Positions 18,690 through 27,989 of a stretch of 64,000 nucleotides of DNA are shown in pieces. The stretch comes from Ciceribacter thiooxidans. Its GTDB lineage: Bacteria > Pseudomonadota > Alphaproteobacteria > Rhizobiales > Rhizobiaceae. The stretch is from positions 3,234,501-3,298,500 of the forward strand of contig NZ_CP059896.1 of the NCBI RefSeq assembly GCF_014126615.1, read 5' to 3'. The first letter of the stretch is position 1; each line of letters opens with the position of its first letter. Below the pieces are notes generated by a model. That model saw nothing but the letters and a program-made list of their open reading frames with translations. It was not told where the DNA came from and ran no database searches. The position numbers were made by a program, and so were the translations under genes.

Positions 18690-19828
18690 TGCTCGAGCAG
18701 TTGGCTCGCTACGACACCAAGCTCAGGCAGCTTGAGCAGAAGGATCGCCGCCGCCGGCTCTGCGCCGAGGCCGGCATCGACTTCTCGTCCAATGACTATC
18801 TCGGCCTCGCCTCGTGTCCGCGGATGGCGGCCGGAACGATGGCAGCGCTGGAGCGGGGCGTACCTCTGGGTGCTGGCGGATCACGGCTGTTGCGTGGCAA
18901 TCACGAGGAACACGAGGCGCTGGAGGCCGAGGCGGCAGCCTTCTTCGGCAGCGAACGCGTGCTCTACTTCGGAAGCGGTTACGCCGCCAACCTTGCCGTT
19001 CTGTCGACCTTGCCGCAACGCGGCGATCTCGTACTGCACGATGTTCTCATTCATGCGAGCGCGCATGCAGGGGTTAAGGCCGGACGAGCGGAAGCCATGG
19101 CCGTTCGGCACAACGATGCCGAGGCCTGCGAAGAGGCGATCCGTCGCTGGCGACAGGGCGGCGGCATTGGTACGCCCTGGATCGTGGTCGAGAGCCTCTA
19201 TTCGATGGATGGCGACCGCGCACCACTTCAGGATCTGATGGCGGTCGCAGATCGTCACGACGGATTTCTCTTCGTCGATGAGGCCCATGCGAGCGGTGTC
19301 TGGGGGCCGGACGGTCGTGGCTTCGCCGCCGACATCGAAGGCCGGGAGAATGTCCTCGTCCTCCATACCTGCGGCAAAGCCTTCGGCATGTCGGGCGCAT
19401 TCGTCGCGGGAAGCGCCGTTTTGCTCGACTATCTCGTCAACCACGCCAAGCCTTTCATCTACTCGACCGCTCCCTCGCCGCTTCAGGCAGCGTCTCTCCG
19501 CGAGGTCCTGAGGATACTCCGCGATGAACCAGAGCGACGGCGGCGCCTCCATCACCTCGTTCACCTCGCCGACAGATTGAGCACCGATCTCCTCGGCACA
19601 TCGAGCGGGTCACAGATCCAGCCGGTCGTCGTCGGCTCGAACGGACGGGCCATCAGACTCGCAGACCGGTTGAGGCAAGATGGTTTCGATGTGCGGGCCA
19701 TCCGACCGCCGACAGTTCCGGCCGGAACGGCACGACTGCGCGTCTCGATAACCTGCAACGTCGAAGAGGAAGAGGTCCGCTCCCTGTTCAACCATCTCGC
19801 CGTCGCGCTCATGGAGATATCCTCGTGA
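18689..19828 (+). CDS. bioF: 8-amino-7-oxononanoate synthase
   Basis: A 379-residue PLP enzyme of the alpha-oxoamine synthase family that condenses pimeloyl thioester with alanine. The PLP lysine is Lys230 in [13 protein letters not shown], with DEAH at 197-200 and [11 protein letters not shown] at about 61-71 forming the substrate pocket. Translation is coupled to bioB through a TGATG overlap. Length is normal. Confidence 0.95.
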   Translation: MLEQLARYDTKLRQLEQKDRRRRLCAEAGIDFSSNDYLGLASCPRMAAGTMAALERGVPLGAGGSRLLRGNHEEHEALEAEAAAFFGSERVLYFGSGYAANLAVLSTLPQRGDLVLHDVLIHASAHAGVKAGRAEAMAVRHNDAEACEEAIRRWRQGGGIGTPWIVVESLYSMDGDRAPLQDLMAVADRHDGFLFVDEAHASGVWGPDGRGFAADIEGRENVLVLHTCGKAFGMSGAFVAGSAVLLDYLVNHAKPFIYSTAPSPLQAASLREVLRILRDEPERRRRLHHLVHLADRLSTDLLGTSSGSQIQPVVVGSNGRAIRLADRLRQDGFDVRAIRPPTVPAGTARLRVSITCNVEEEEVRSLFNHLAVALMEISS

Positions 19829-20466
19829 GTGCGCGCTACGTCGTTACCGGGACCGATACCGGCGTGGGCAAGACGGTTTTCGCCGCCGCGCTGACGGCCG
19901 CACTCGACGGCTTCTACTGGAAGCCCATCCAGTCCGGCCTGGAGGACGAAACCGACAGCGAGACCGTCGCCCGACTTTGTGGACTCGCCGACAACCGAGT
20001 TCTGCCGGAACTCTGGCGGCTTCGCACGCCGGCATCGCCGCACATCGCCGCCGAAATCGATAACGTCAGCATCGATCCGGACGCGATCGATCCTCCGGCG
20101 ATCGATGGCCCACTGGTGATCGAGGGCGCTGGTGGCCTGATGGTTCCGCTGACTCCGGACCGGCTCTTTATCGACGTCTTCGCGCGTTGGGGGCATCCAG
20201 TCATCGTGTGCGCCAGAACACGTCTCGGGACGATCAACCATACGCTACTTTCGATCGAGGCTCTGCGCTCGCGGAATGTCCCGGTACTCGGTGTCGCGTT
20301 TATCGGCGACCCGGACGAACATGTTGAAGCCTCAATCGCGCACCTTGGAAGGGTTCGCCGCCTCGGGCGCTTGCCGTTCCTTGCCGATCTGAATCCATCG
20401 ACACTCGTCCGCGCCTTTCGCGACCACTTCGACCTTTCGATCTTCCAGCCGGAGAGCAGGCCATGA
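19825..20466 (+). CDS. bioD: Dethiobiotin synthetase
   Basis: A 213-residue ATP-dependent carboxylase closing the ureido ring of dethiobiotin. The P-loop [12 protein letters not shown] is at residues 8-19, and [15 protein letters not shown] is the conserved second nucleotide/Mg site. Its start is GTG, overlapping the bioF stop by four bases; it in turn overlaps bioA by four bases. Confidence 0.95.
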   Translation: MSARYVVTGTDTGVGKTVFAAALTAALDGFYWKPIQSGLEDETDSETVARLCGLADNRVLPELWRLRTPASPHIAAEIDNVSIDPDAIDPPAIDGPLVIEGAGGLMVPLTPDRLFIDVFARWGHPVIVCARTRLGTINHTLLSIEALRSRNVPVLGVAFIGDPDEHVEASIAHLGRVRRLGRLPFLADLNPSTLVRAFRDHFDLSIFQPESRP

Positions 20467-21740
20467 ATGCCGCCCAATCGCCATCACCTGTCTGGCATCC
20501 CTTTACGCAACACGGATTGGAGCAGCCCTTCAAACGGATTGTTCGGACCGAAGGTTCGAGCCTGATCGATGAGGATGGGCAGCGGATTTTCGACGGGATT
20601 TCCTCCTGGTGGGTGATTACCCATGGCCATCGCCACCCGGCGATCATGGCTGCGATCCGCGACGCGACGGAAAACTTCGACCAGGTCATCTTCGCGGAGT
20701 ACAGCCATGAACCGGCAGAAGCGCTCGCGTCCGGCCTGATCGAACTCGCACCGCCCGGTCTCACCCACGTCTTCTACTCCGACAGCGGCTCCACCGCGGT
20801 GGAGGTCGCCATCAAGATGGCGCTCGGCTATTTCCATCACCGCGGCGAGCGAAAAGCCCGGATCATCGTTATGGAACACAGCTATCATGGCGACACCGTC
20901 GGTGCGATGTCGGTCGGTGAACGCGGCGTGTTCAACGCCCCCTATCAGCCCCTGCTGTTCGACGTCGGCCGGCTCCCCTTTCCTAGGCCCGGTCAGGAGC
21001 AGCAGACCCTCGATGCGCTGGAGCAGCTCTGCCGTGGCGGCGACGTGGCCGCCGTACTCGTCGAGCCGCTGATACTCGGTGCCGGCGGGATGAAGCTCTA
21101 CGCTCCTTCGGTTCTGGCCGAGATTGCCGCTATCGCCAGCCGTTCCGGCGCTCTCCTGATCGCAGACGAGGTGATGACCGGCTGGGGTCGCACCGGCACC
21201 CTGTTCGCCTGCGAACAGGCCGGCATCACTCCGGATATTCTCTGTACATCCAAGGGCTTGACGGGCGGTGCACTGCCCCTTGCCGCGACGCTCAGCAAAC
21301 CGGAGATTTTCGAAGCGCACCGCTCGACGGATCGCAGCCGGACATTCTTTCACTCCAGCTCCTATGCCGCCAATCCAATCGCCTGCGCCGCGGCATTGGC
21401 CAATCTCGACATCTGGCGGCAAGAACCCGTGAAAGAACGGATAGCGACTTTGACCAGCATGCAGAGCGAGAAGCTCGCACGTTTCCGCAACGACCCGCGC
21501 TTCTCGGAGGTGCGGCAGATCGGGACGATCACGGCACTCGATCTGGCAACACAGGGCACCGGCTACCTGTCCGACGTCAGTCCGAGATTGCGTCGGCTGT
21601 TTCGCGAAAGAGGACTGCTCATTCGTCCGCTCGGCAACGTCATCTACCTCATGCCACCCTATTGCTCTTCCGCCGAAGAGCTCAATCGAGCCTATGCTGC
21701 CATCGACGAATGCGCCGACCTGATCCGGAGCACCAGCTGA
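20463..21740 (+). CDS. bioA: Adenosylmethionine-8-amino-7-oxononanoate aminotransferase
   Basis: A 425-residue class III PLP aminotransferase converting KAPA to DAPA with SAM as amino donor. The PLP lysine is Lys264 in [16 protein letters not shown], the cofactor aspartate is in [15 protein letters not shown], and the BioA-type [10 protein letters not shown] segment (about 48-57) contacts SAM. It overlaps bioD upstream and bioZ downstream (TGATG), so the five bio genes form a translationally coupled unit. Confidence 0.96.
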   Translation: MNAAQSPSPVWHPFTQHGLEQPFKRIVRTEGSSLIDEDGQRIFDGISSWWVITHGHRHPAIMAAIRDATENFDQVIFAEYSHEPAEALASGLIELAPPGLTHVFYSDSGSTAVEVAIKMALGYFHHRGERKARIIVMEHSYHGDTVGAMSVGERGVFNAPYQPLLFDVGRLPFPRPGQEQQTLDALEQLCRGGDVAAVLVEPLILGAGGMKLYAPSVLAEIAAIASRSGALLIADEVMTGWGRTGTLFACEQAGITPDILCTSKGLTGGALPLAATLSKPEIFEAHRSTDRSRTFFHSSSYAANPIACAAALANLDIWRQEPVKERIATLTSMQSEKLARFRNDPRFSEVRQIGTITALDLATQGTGYLSDVSPRLRRLFRERGLLIRPLGNVIYLMPPYCSSAEELNRAYAAIDECADLIRSTS

Positions 21741-22723
21741 TGAGTCGGTCGAGCCGGATGGTCGGGTTCGGCCACAGTGTCCCCGAACGCGTTGTCGAAA
21801 ACCGCGAGATCGAGCAGCGGCTCGGCCTGGAATCCGGCTGGATCGAACGACGCACAGGGATCAGACGCCGCCACTGGGCCGAGCCGCAGGACAGCCTGAC
21901 CACGCTTGCGACACAGGCGGCTGAGGCTGCACTTCAGAGTGCCGATGTGGAACGGCGGGATATCGGCCTGACGCTGCTTGCCACCTCGACCCCCGACCAT
22001 TTGCTGCCGCCGTCTGCTCCGCTGCTCGCCCACAACCTCAGGCTTACCCGCTGCGGTGCGGTGGATCTTGCCGGGGCCTGCACCGGGTTCCTGCAGGCGC
22101 TGGCATTGGCCGATAGCCACGTAGTGCGCCATGGCAGACCGGTGCTGGTGGTCGCGGCAAACATCCTGAGCCGCCGGATAAACCCCGACGAACGCGCGTC
22201 CGCCGTGCTCTTTGCAGACGCGGCCGGCGCCGTCTTACTGGCGCCTACTGCGGACAGCGACCGCGGATTGCTCTCGCTCGATCTCGCGACCGACGGCAGC
22301 CAGTACGGCCTGATCGGCATTCCGGCAGGGGGCAGTTCGCTTCCCTTCCGGTCGGATCTTCCGGACGACCAGTGCCGGATGAGCATTCGTGACGGCAAGT
22401 CGGTCTTTGCCTCGGCCGTCAGGATGATGTCGGATACGGCCATGAGAGCGCTGGCAGATGCAGACCTGCAGACGAGCGACGTGACCCGCTTCGTTCCCCA
22501 TCAGGCGAATGCCCGCATGACAGATGCGCTCTGCGAGAAATTGTCGATCGGAAAGGACCGGACGCTCGAGACGATCGCCGAATTCGGCAATTCATCGGCC
22601 GCCACCATCCCGCTTTCGCTCTCCATCAGCCACAAGGAGCGCCCTTTTCGTCGCGGAGAGACCCTGCTGTTGAGCGCGGCCGGTGCCGGGATGACCGGGG
22701 GCTCCATTGTCTGGCGCGTGTGA
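21740..22723 (+). CDS. bioZ: BioZ, FabH-like 3-ketoacyl-ACP synthase for pimelate synthesis
   Basis: A 327-residue thiolase-fold ketosynthase with the FabH triad Cys114 ([11 protein letters not shown]), His254 (VPHQANARM) and Asn284 (FGNSSAATI). In Agrobacterium and relatives BioZ condenses a glutaryl thioester with malonyl-ACP to start the pimeloyl moiety, replacing BioC/BioH. Neither bioC nor bioH is present here, which fits. The start overlaps the bioA stop; the frame is open upstream to 21662 but that lies inside bioA. It is the last gene of the operon, convergent with tetR. Confidence 0.93.
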   Translation: MSRSSRMVGFGHSVPERVVENREIEQRLGLESGWIERRTGIRRRHWAEPQDSLTTLATQAAEAALQSADVERRDIGLTLLATSTPDHLLPPSAPLLAHNLRLTRCGAVDLAGACTGFLQALALADSHVVRHGRPVLVVAANILSRRINPDERASAVLFADAAGAVLLAPTADSDRGLLSLDLATDGSQYGLIGIPAGGSSLPFRSDLPDDQCRMSIRDGKSVFASAVRMMSDTAMRALADADLQTSDVTRFVPHQANARMTDALCEKLSIGKDRTLETIAEFGNSSAATIPLSLSISHKERPFRRGETLLLSAAGAGMTGGSIVWRV

Positions 22724-22782
22724 GCCGCTCGGCGCTCAGACCGACATTTCCGCGGACGCCAGCGCAAGCATCTGGACCAACA

Positions 22783-23436
22783 TCAGCTTGCCGTCGCCGG
22801 AACGTCCTTTGGCAGCATTCGCTTGAAGAGCGCTAATGTTCTCTGCGCTTCGTCCGGTGCCAGGGTGATCGCATGGCGGACGGCGGCCGCGACGAGTGTC
22901 ATGACGAGCTGCGAGAAGGTTTCGACCGCCGACCTCTCGGCGCCTGGGCCGACGCGCAATAGCGCTTGCGCCAGCAGACCGGCGAGATAAGCAGCGTCCT
23001 CCTCATCGATCTGCTGCAACATCCGGTCGGCCTGTGTCGCCTGCCAGATGTCACGCATGACCGGCTCGTCGATGAACATGCGATAGTAGCTGTCGACGAT
23101 CTGGCAAAGCGCCGCATGCATGTCGGCAGGGCGTTCCATGGCGGAGAGATCCCGCCGAACGCATTCGCGTCCGACGGCGTTGTACCGCACGGCAAGCGTG
23201 CCGATGATCGCGGCCTTATCCGGGAAATACTGGTAGAGCGAGCCGAAAGGAACACCGATACGTTCGACAATATCGCTCATGCGGAAGGCCTCGCTGCCCT
23301 TCTCCGCCATCACCGCCGCCGCACATTCAAGAATGCGCTCGAAGCGTTCACGGCTCCTTTTCTGCGTTGGCACCAGCCGTGCCATGCCTCTTGCCATCGT
23401 TCCGTCTTCGCCATCCGACGACGTGTTCCGCGTCAT
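22783..23436 (-). CDS. TetR/AcrR-family regulator
   Basis: A 217-residue regulator. The HTH is clear: RILECAAAVMAEKGSEAFRMSDIVERIGVPFGSLYQYFPDKAAIIGTLA (about residues 35-83), with the family hallmark YQYFPDKAAI. The C-terminal ligand domain has no recognisable specificity. The ATG at 23436 has GAGGAGA upstream and is preferred to the in-frame start at 23460. It is divergent from an NmrA-like gene, and a spaced near-palindrome lies between them, so it probably represses both. Confidence 0.9.
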   Translation of the reverse strand: MTRNTSSDGEDGTMARGMARLVPTQKRSRERFERILECAAAVMAEKGSEAFRMSDIVERIGVPFGSLYQYFPDKAAIIGTLAVRYNAVGRECVRRDLSAMERPADMHAALCQIVDSYYRMFIDEPVMRDIWQATQADRMLQQIDEEDAAYLAGLLAQALLRVGPGAERSAVETFSQLVMTLVAAAVRHAITLAPDEAQRTLALFKRMLPKDVPATAS

Positions 23437-23463
23437 TCGGTTCTCCTCGTCGCTTGACAAGTG

Positions 23464-23512
23464 AAATACGAGAGTTTATCGGTTTTTGCAAATGCGAGTT
23501 TTTCTCGTATTT
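23464..23512. promoter_or_regulatory. Candidate TetR operator region
   Basis: The 10-bp arms AAATACGAGA (23464-23473) and TCTCGTATTT (23503-23512) are perfect inverted copies. Within it ATGCGAG and CTCGTAT (23492-23510) around TTTTT make a tighter near-palindrome with one mismatch. It lies between the divergent tetR and NmrA-like starts, directly before the latter ribosome binding site. Confidence 0.6.
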
Positions 23513-23529
23513 TAAAGGGAGGAACTTTA

Positions 23530-24360
23530 ATGACGCAGCTTCCGATCCTGATCATTGGTGGCGCCGGCAAGACAGGCGCGCGGGTCAATACCCTTCTTCG
23601 CGGCCGCGGCCTTACCACCCGCCCCGTCTCGCGTTCGACCGAGATTCCCTTCGACTGGAATCAGCCCGAGACGTGGCCCTCCGCGCTGGAGGGCATCTCC
23701 GCCGCCTACATTACCTATCAGCCCGACCTTGCCGTCGAGGGCGCTGCCGAAGCTGTCGCGGCCCTTGCCGGCCTCGCCCGTGAGAAGAACCTCGAACGAC
23801 TGGTCCTCCTCTCCGGGCGCGGGGAGCCCGGCGCGCAGCGGGCAGAAGAGGTACTTCAAGCCGCCGACGTGCCCTGGACCGTGGTTCGGGCGAGCTGGTT
23901 CAACCAGAACTTCTCCGAAGGTTATCTGCTCGAAAGCGTGCTCGCCGGTGAGGTGGCCCTGCCGGCGGGAGCCGTAGCCGAACCCTTTGTCGACGCCAAC
24001 GACATCGCCGAGGTGGTCACGGCAGCGCTGACAGATCCGCGGCACGCGGGGCGGCTCTACGAAGTCACCGGCCCCCGCGCCCTCACCTTTGCAGAGGCAG
24101 TTGCGGAAATCTCACATGCGGCGGGTCGATCGATCCATTACCGGCGGATATCCTCCGAGGAATTTGCCTCGGGACTGCGTCAGGCCGGTCTCACGGAAGA
24201 TTTAGTCTCACTGCTCGATGAACTCTTCGCGGTCGTGCTCGACGGCCGCAATTCGGCCGTCACCTACGGCGTTGAGGAAGCCCTCGATCGAGCCCCCGCG
24301 ACTTCTCCGATTACGCGCGCGGTGCGGCGGCAAACGGGGCCTGGAGGATATAAGCCATGA
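23530..24360 (+). CDS. NmrA-like NAD(P)H-binding protein
   Basis: A 276-residue atypical SDR. The nucleotide-binding loop is IIGGAGKTGARV at residues 7-18; VLLSGRGEPGAQRAEEVLQ and WTVVRASWFNQNFSEGY are typical of the NmrA/azoreductase-like branch, which senses or uses NAD(P)H. The substrate is unknown. The ATG at 23530 follows GGGAGG by 7 bases. It overlaps the DUF1772 gene by four bases; both probably respond to the divergent TetR regulator. Confidence 0.88.
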   Translation: MTQLPILIIGGAGKTGARVNTLLRGRGLTTRPVSRSTEIPFDWNQPETWPSALEGISAAYITYQPDLAVEGAAEAVAALAGLAREKNLERLVLLSGRGEPGAQRAEEVLQAADVPWTVVRASWFNQNFSEGYLLESVLAGEVALPAGAVAEPFVDANDIAEVVTAALTDPRHAGRLYEVTGPRALTFAEAVAEISHAAGRSIHYRRISSEEFASGLRQAGLTEDLVSLLDELFAVVLDGRNSAVTYGVEEALDRAPATSPITRAVRRQTGPGGYKP

Positions 24361-24836
24361 TGGATATCATCCTTACCGTTCTTCTCTGGTTCTCGGCAAT
24401 CGGCTGTGGCCTGCTGGCCGGGCTCTACTTTGCCTTCTCCACCTTCATCATGCGGGCTCTCGACCGTACCGGCGCAGAGGCCGGCGCTACGGCCATGAAC
24501 GCGATCAACGTTGAAATTCTCCGGTCGACATTCATGCCGCTCTTCCTCGGCACCACGGCGTCGAGTGCCATTCTCGCCCTGATCGCCCTGATCCGCTGGG
24601 GTGAACCCGGCAGCCTTTCGACGTTCCTCGGCGGTGTGCTCTATGTCGTCGGCATGTTCGTCGTGACGATGGTCTTCAACGTACCGCTCAACAATCGTCT
24701 CGCGAAAATCAGTTCGGGCGATGTCGATGCGGTATGGCGACATTACCTCGATGTCTGGACGCGCTGGAACCACGTTCGCACACTTACCTCCACCGCCGCA
24801 TCGGCACTCTTCATTGCGGCGATCGCGGCCGGATAG
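24357..24836 (+). CDS. DUF1772 (anthrone oxygenase-like) membrane protein
   Basis: A 159-residue protein with four predicted membrane helices. The N-terminal LAGLYFAFSTFIMRALDR and the MVFNVPLNNRLA segment are hallmarks of DUF1772, and VWRHYLDVWTRWNHVRTLTSTAAS completes the pattern. Some fungal relatives are anthrone oxygenases; the role of bacterial members is unknown. It overlaps the NmrA-like gene, so they are translationally coupled. Confidence 0.87.
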   Translation: MMDIILTVLLWFSAIGCGLLAGLYFAFSTFIMRALDRTGAEAGATAMNAINVEILRSTFMPLFLGTTASSAILALIALIRWGEPGSLSTFLGGVLYVVGMFVVTMVFNVPLNNRLAKISSGDVDAVWRHYLDVWTRWNHVRTLTSTAASALFIAAIAAG

Positions 24837-24854
24837 CGATTCCCGGTCCGTCCG

Positions 24855-25874
24855 TCATGCGTGGACGTGTTCGTGCGGCAGTTTTCTGGCGCGACTTGGG
24901 GGCAGGGAATTCAAACGGTTCCAGGCGCGACGGAACTGCCGTGTCGAGGCGAAGCCGGCCCGCTCCGCCACGCTTTCCATGTCGAGCCGCGTGCCGATCA
25001 CGAGTTCGTGCGCCAGGGCGATGCGCATCCGGTTGACATAGTCACTGACGCTCATCCCTGTATGTTCGTTGAAGAGCCGCGACAGATTGCGCGGGCTCGT
25101 TACCGCCACGCGGGCGAGTTCGTCGACTGACCAATCCCGCGCCGGGTCGGCAGCCACAGCATCCTGGGCGCGATGGATCGCCGGATGAATGTGATTGCGC
25201 CCCTCGAGCCAGGGCGAGAGCTGGGGATCGGCACCACCGCGCCGCAGATAGACGACGAGATAACGGGCGACTGCGAGCGCGGTCGCGTGTCCCGCTTCCT
25301 TCGCAACGATGTGCAACATGAGGTCGACGCCGGCGGTGATCCCGGCGCTCGTCAGTCGCTCGCCATCTTCGACATAGAGACGGTTCTCCCGCACACGCGC
25401 CGTCGGCGCAAGGCGGATCAGCTCGGCGGTCGTTTCATGATGGGTCGTGCATTCGTAACCGTCCAGGAGGCCGGCGCGGGCGGCGAGCAGCGCGCCCGAA
25501 CAAATCGAAACAAGCCTCCGGCCCGGGAGAACGGCACGTTCCAGCCAGGCGACGATTGCCGCTTCGAGCCGCGTGTCTTCGTCGCGGCTGTCGAAGACCT
25601 GGCCGAGCGGCTTGTCGGCAGCACCCGAGACAACCACCAGCGAACCCTCCGGCAGTTCCTCAGGCAGAGGCTCGACCGCTGCAAGCTGCAAGCCGATCGA
25701 GCTACCGACAGTCGGGGCCGGGCCGATGTAGCGGACGGAGAAGGAAACCTCCTCCTGGACAAGGTTCGCCTTGCGCAGGACTTCCATCGGACCGGCTATG
25801 TCGAGCAGCAGCGCACGGGGTGGCACGACCATGAAGACCGGGATTTCCCTCAGACGCTGCATATCGTCCGTCAT
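24855..25874 (-). CDS. GlxA-family AraC-type regulator with DJ-1/PfpI domain
   Basis: A 339-residue regulator: an N-terminal DJ-1/PfpI-like amidotransferase-fold domain (VPPRALLLDIAGPMEVL, then RLVSICSGALLAARAGLLDG with the nucleophile-elbow cysteine) and a C-terminal AraC double HTH (DELARVAVTSPRNLSRLFNEHTGMSVSDYVNRMRIALAHEL). GlxA-type regulators often control catabolism of small nitrogen compounds. It overlaps the upstream isochorismatase-like gene by four bases, so regulator and enzyme are one operon. Confidence 0.93.
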   Translation of the reverse strand: MTDDMQRLREIPVFMVVPPRALLLDIAGPMEVLRKANLVQEEVSFSVRYIGPAPTVGSSIGLQLAAVEPLPEELPEGSLVVVSGAADKPLGQVFDSRDEDTRLEAAIVAWLERAVLPGRRLVSICSGALLAARAGLLDGYECTTHHETTAELIRLAPTARVRENRLYVEDGERLTSAGITAGVDLMLHIVAKEAGHATALAVARYLVVYLRRGGADPQLSPWLEGRNHIHPAIHRAQDAVAADPARDWSVDELARVAVTSPRNLSRLFNEHTGMSVSDYVNRMRIALAHELVIGTRLDMESVAERAGFASTRQFRRAWNRLNSLPPSRARKLPHEHVHA

Positions 25875-26437
25875 GCGGCGATCTTCTCCGAAAGACCGGC
25901 AAGCGCTTCCTGGACGGTGACGATGCGGGCGAAACGGCCGGCGAGCACGAGCTCGGTACGGGCTCGGATTTCTTCAGCACTCCACTCGCGCCCGCCGGCA
26001 TCCGTCATCGGGAAAGTGAGCGTTGCCTCGCCGACATAGTCCACCGCGTAGCCGAGGTCGGAGGCGTGACGCGCCGTCGTTTCGCAGCACTGTTCGGTGC
26101 GGATGCCAGAGATGATTACTTTGCGAATGCCGTTCCGGACGAGCCAAACGTCAAGGCCGCTGCCGACGAGGGCGCTGTGGCGACGCTTCCGGAAAGTTGC
26201 ATCCGGTTCGATCCGCAGCGGCTTCAGCGTCGTGACGTTTCCGGATGCCTCCGAGAACGGTCCCTCGTCCTCAACATGGAAGATCTGCACGACCGGAACG
26301 CCTGCAGCCCTGGCGCCATCGATCAGCGCCTGCTGACGGGCAATATAGGCGGCAAGCCCTTCCTCGCGGAAATACGGCCGGTGCCGGAAGGATTCCTGTA
26401 CGTCGATCACGATCAGGGCGACATCATTTTCGGACAT
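25871..26437 (-). CDS. Isochorismatase-like cysteine hydrolase
   Basis: A 188-residue hydrolase of the isochorismatase/nicotinamidase superfamily. The catalytic aspartate is in ALIVIDVQESF near the N-terminus, the lysine region is in RKRRHSALVGSGLD, and the nucleophilic cysteine is in ISGIRTEQCCETTARHA. The substrate is unknown. The frame is open to 26524, but the ATG at 26437 puts the catalytic strand at the usual distance and has GGAG 9 bases upstream. That GGAG lies inside a long dyad. It is co-transcribed with the GlxA-type regulator. Confidence 0.87.
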   Translation of the reverse strand: MSENDVALIVIDVQESFRHRPYFREEGLAAYIARQQALIDGARAAGVPVVQIFHVEDEGPFSEASGNVTTLKPLRIEPDATFRKRRHSALVGSGLDVWLVRNGIRKVIISGIRTEQCCETTARHASDLGYAVDYVGEATLTFPMTDAGGREWSAEEIRARTELVLAGRFARIVTVQEALAGLSEKIAA

Positions 26438-26443
26438 TTCATG

Positions 26444-26472
26444 CATCTCCATGTGTTGAACATGTGGAGATG
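26444..26472 (-). promoter_or_regulatory. 29-bp imperfect dyad covering the ribosome binding site
   Basis: Outer arms CATCTCCA and TGGAGATG (8 bp, perfect) surround an inner GTT-G-AAC palindrome, separated by 3 unpaired bases on each side; 11 of 14 positions pair. On the coding strand the downstream arm contains the GGAG ribosome binding site of the isochorismatase-like gene, starting 7 bases before its ATG. It could be an operator (for the GlxA-type regulator or another) or an mRNA hairpin hiding the ribosome binding site. Confidence 0.65.
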
Positions 26473-26561
26473 ATAACGGCAAGCACATAAAGCGAAATCG
26501 TCTTTCGTGACAAAGATAGGACATTTCACGCCAAACATGTCGGCCTCGACGTGCGACATGA

Positions 26562-26921
26562 TCAGGCGTTGTCTGCGAGCCAGTCTCTCAGCGCGACGGC
26601 ATTGTTGTGCTGCTCGTCGCGAGCTGCGTAGAGCAGCGTCACTGGCCCATCCTCCAGATGGCGGCGGAGCGTCTCCGCAGCGGCTTGTGCTGCTGGCGTT
26701 TTCAGCTCGGCGAAGTAGGCGGCGCGAAATTCTTCCCAGTCTTCCGGTTTGCCATGGAACCGCTTGCGCAACGCATCGCCCGGGGCAATGTCCTTCAGCC
26801 AGAGATCGATGCCGGCCTTTTCCTTGGCGATCCCGCGGGGCCAGAGCCGATCGACGAGTATCCGCGTTCCGTCGGTCTCGGCTGCGGGCTCGTAGACCCG
26901 CTTCAGCATGATCCTCGCCAC
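26562..26921 (-). CDS. DUF488 family protein
   Basis: A 119-residue cytoplasmic protein with the DUF488 signature KRVYEPAAETDGTRILVDRLWPRGIAKEKAGIDLWLKDIAPG and FHGKPEDWEEFRAAYFAEL, ending in VTLLYAARDEQHNNAVALRDWL. Function unknown; the highly conserved arginines and the YAARD-x-x-HN motif suggest an anion-binding or catalytic site. It is a single gene with 124 bases to the isochorismatase-like start. Confidence 0.9.
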   Translation of the reverse strand: MARIMLKRVYEPAAETDGTRILVDRLWPRGIAKEKAGIDLWLKDIAPGDALRKRFHGKPEDWEEFRAAYFAELKTPAAQAAAETLRRHLEDGPVTLLYAARDEQHNNAVALRDWLADNA

Positions 26922-27052
26922 GGTCGACCGCCCTCCCTCTACCTGCGCTGTGAAGTATTGAGGCGCAAACCCGCGCCGGTGTCAAAGCCAATTACCGTCG
27001 CTCCGGTCGTTTGAAAGGCCGCGACGTTTTGCTATGCCTTCATATCAGAAGC

Positions 27053-27069
27053 GGGGCGACGACCGCCCC
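27053..27069 (+). other. 6-bp GC hairpin in the yffB leader
   Basis: GGGGCG and CGCCCC pair around ACGAC, ending 21 bases before the ATG at 27091. It may shape the leader of the following gene; no regulator is known for it. Confidence 0.35.
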
Positions 27070-27090
27070 GGAGGCGCAGCAGGACGACAC

Positions 27091-27441
27091 ATGCAGGTTA
27101 CCGTCTACGGCATCAAGAATTGCGACACCATGAAGAAGGCACGCACCTGGCTGGCGGAGCACGGTGTGGACTACGCCTTTCACGACTACAAGTCGTCCGG
27201 GATTGACCGCGGCAGGGTCGAGCGATGGTGCGATACTGTTGGATGGGAAACCGTTCTGAACCGCGCCGGCACGACATTCCGTAAACTGCCGGACGCCGCC
27301 AAAGATAACCTTGATCGTGAACGGGCAATCGCGCTGATGCTCGACCAGCCGTCGATGATCAAGCGGCCGGTTCTGGAGAACGAAGGGCGAGTGCTCGTCG
27401 GCTTCAAGCCAGAACTCTATGACCAGTTCTTCGCCGCCTAA
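27091..27441 (+). CDS. ArsC/Spx-family reductase, YffB-like
   Basis: A 116-residue thioredoxin-fold protein with the single-cysteine active site YGIKNCDTMKKA (Cys11), then TTFRKLPDAAKDNLDRERAIALMLDQPSMIKRPVLENEGRVLVGF, the conserved ArsC-family C-terminal block. YffB-like members are thought to be glutathione-dependent thiol reductases rather than arsenate reductases. The ATG at 27091 gives the usual length; the frame is open to 27034. The YbaK gene starts 8 bases after its stop, indicating an operon. Confidence 0.9.
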   Translation: MQVTVYGIKNCDTMKKARTWLAEHGVDYAFHDYKSSGIDRGRVERWCDTVGWETVLNRAGTTFRKLPDAAKDNLDRERAIALMLDQPSMIKRPVLENEGRVLVGFKPELYDQFFAA

Positions 27442-27449
27442 GGTTTTCG

Positions 27450-27923
27450 ATGTCCAAGACCACACGCGCCACGCAGGTCCTCACGAAGGCAGGCATTGCC
27501 TTTTCCGTTCACCTCTACGACTACGATCCAGATGCCGAGCGTATCGGTCTCCAGGCCGCGGAAGCGATCGGCGAGGAGCCGCGCCGCGTGCTGAAGACAC
27601 TCATGGCCGAGGTCGACGGCAAACCGGTCTGCGTCGTCGTTCCGTCCGACCGTGAGGTCAGCATGAAGAAGCTCGCCGCTGCCTTCGGCGGCAAGTCGGC
27701 GGCGATGATGAAGCCGGCGGAAGCCGAGCGGCTCACCGGCTACCACGTCGGCGGCATCAGCCCCTTCGGACAGAAGAAGGCGGTGCCGACGGCAATCGAG
27801 GAGAGTGCACTCGCGGAGCCGCATGTCTACATCAATGGCGGCCAGCGCGGCGTGCAGGTTCGCCTCGATCCGAAGGACGCCCAGCGGGCACTCAAGGCGA
27901 TCATCGCCGCCGTGATCGCGTGA
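27450..27923 (+). CDS. ybaK: Cys-tRNA(Pro) deacylase YbaK
   Basis: A 157-residue trans-editing protein that hydrolyses Cys-tRNA(Pro) made in error by prolyl-tRNA synthetase. Recognisable blocks are RVLKTLMAEVDGKPVCVVVPSDREVSMKKLA, with the catalytic lysine in LKTL, and GYHVGGISPFGQKKAVPTAIEESAL, the nucleotide-binding GxxSPFG loop. Length is normal. It is probably co-transcribed with the YffB-like gene and followed by a 9-bp hairpin. Confidence 0.92.
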   Translation: MSKTTRATQVLTKAGIAFSVHLYDYDPDAERIGLQAAEAIGEEPRRVLKTLMAEVDGKPVCVVVPSDREVSMKKLAAAFGGKSAAMMKPAEAERLTGYHVGGISPFGQKKAVPTAIEESALAEPHVYINGGQRGVQVRLDPKDAQRALKAIIAAVIA

Positions 27924-27989
27924 CGAAAGCCCAAACGCCGCGAACCGGGCGAGAAGCCGTCCCGGCCAGAGCGTGGACTTCAATTTCGC

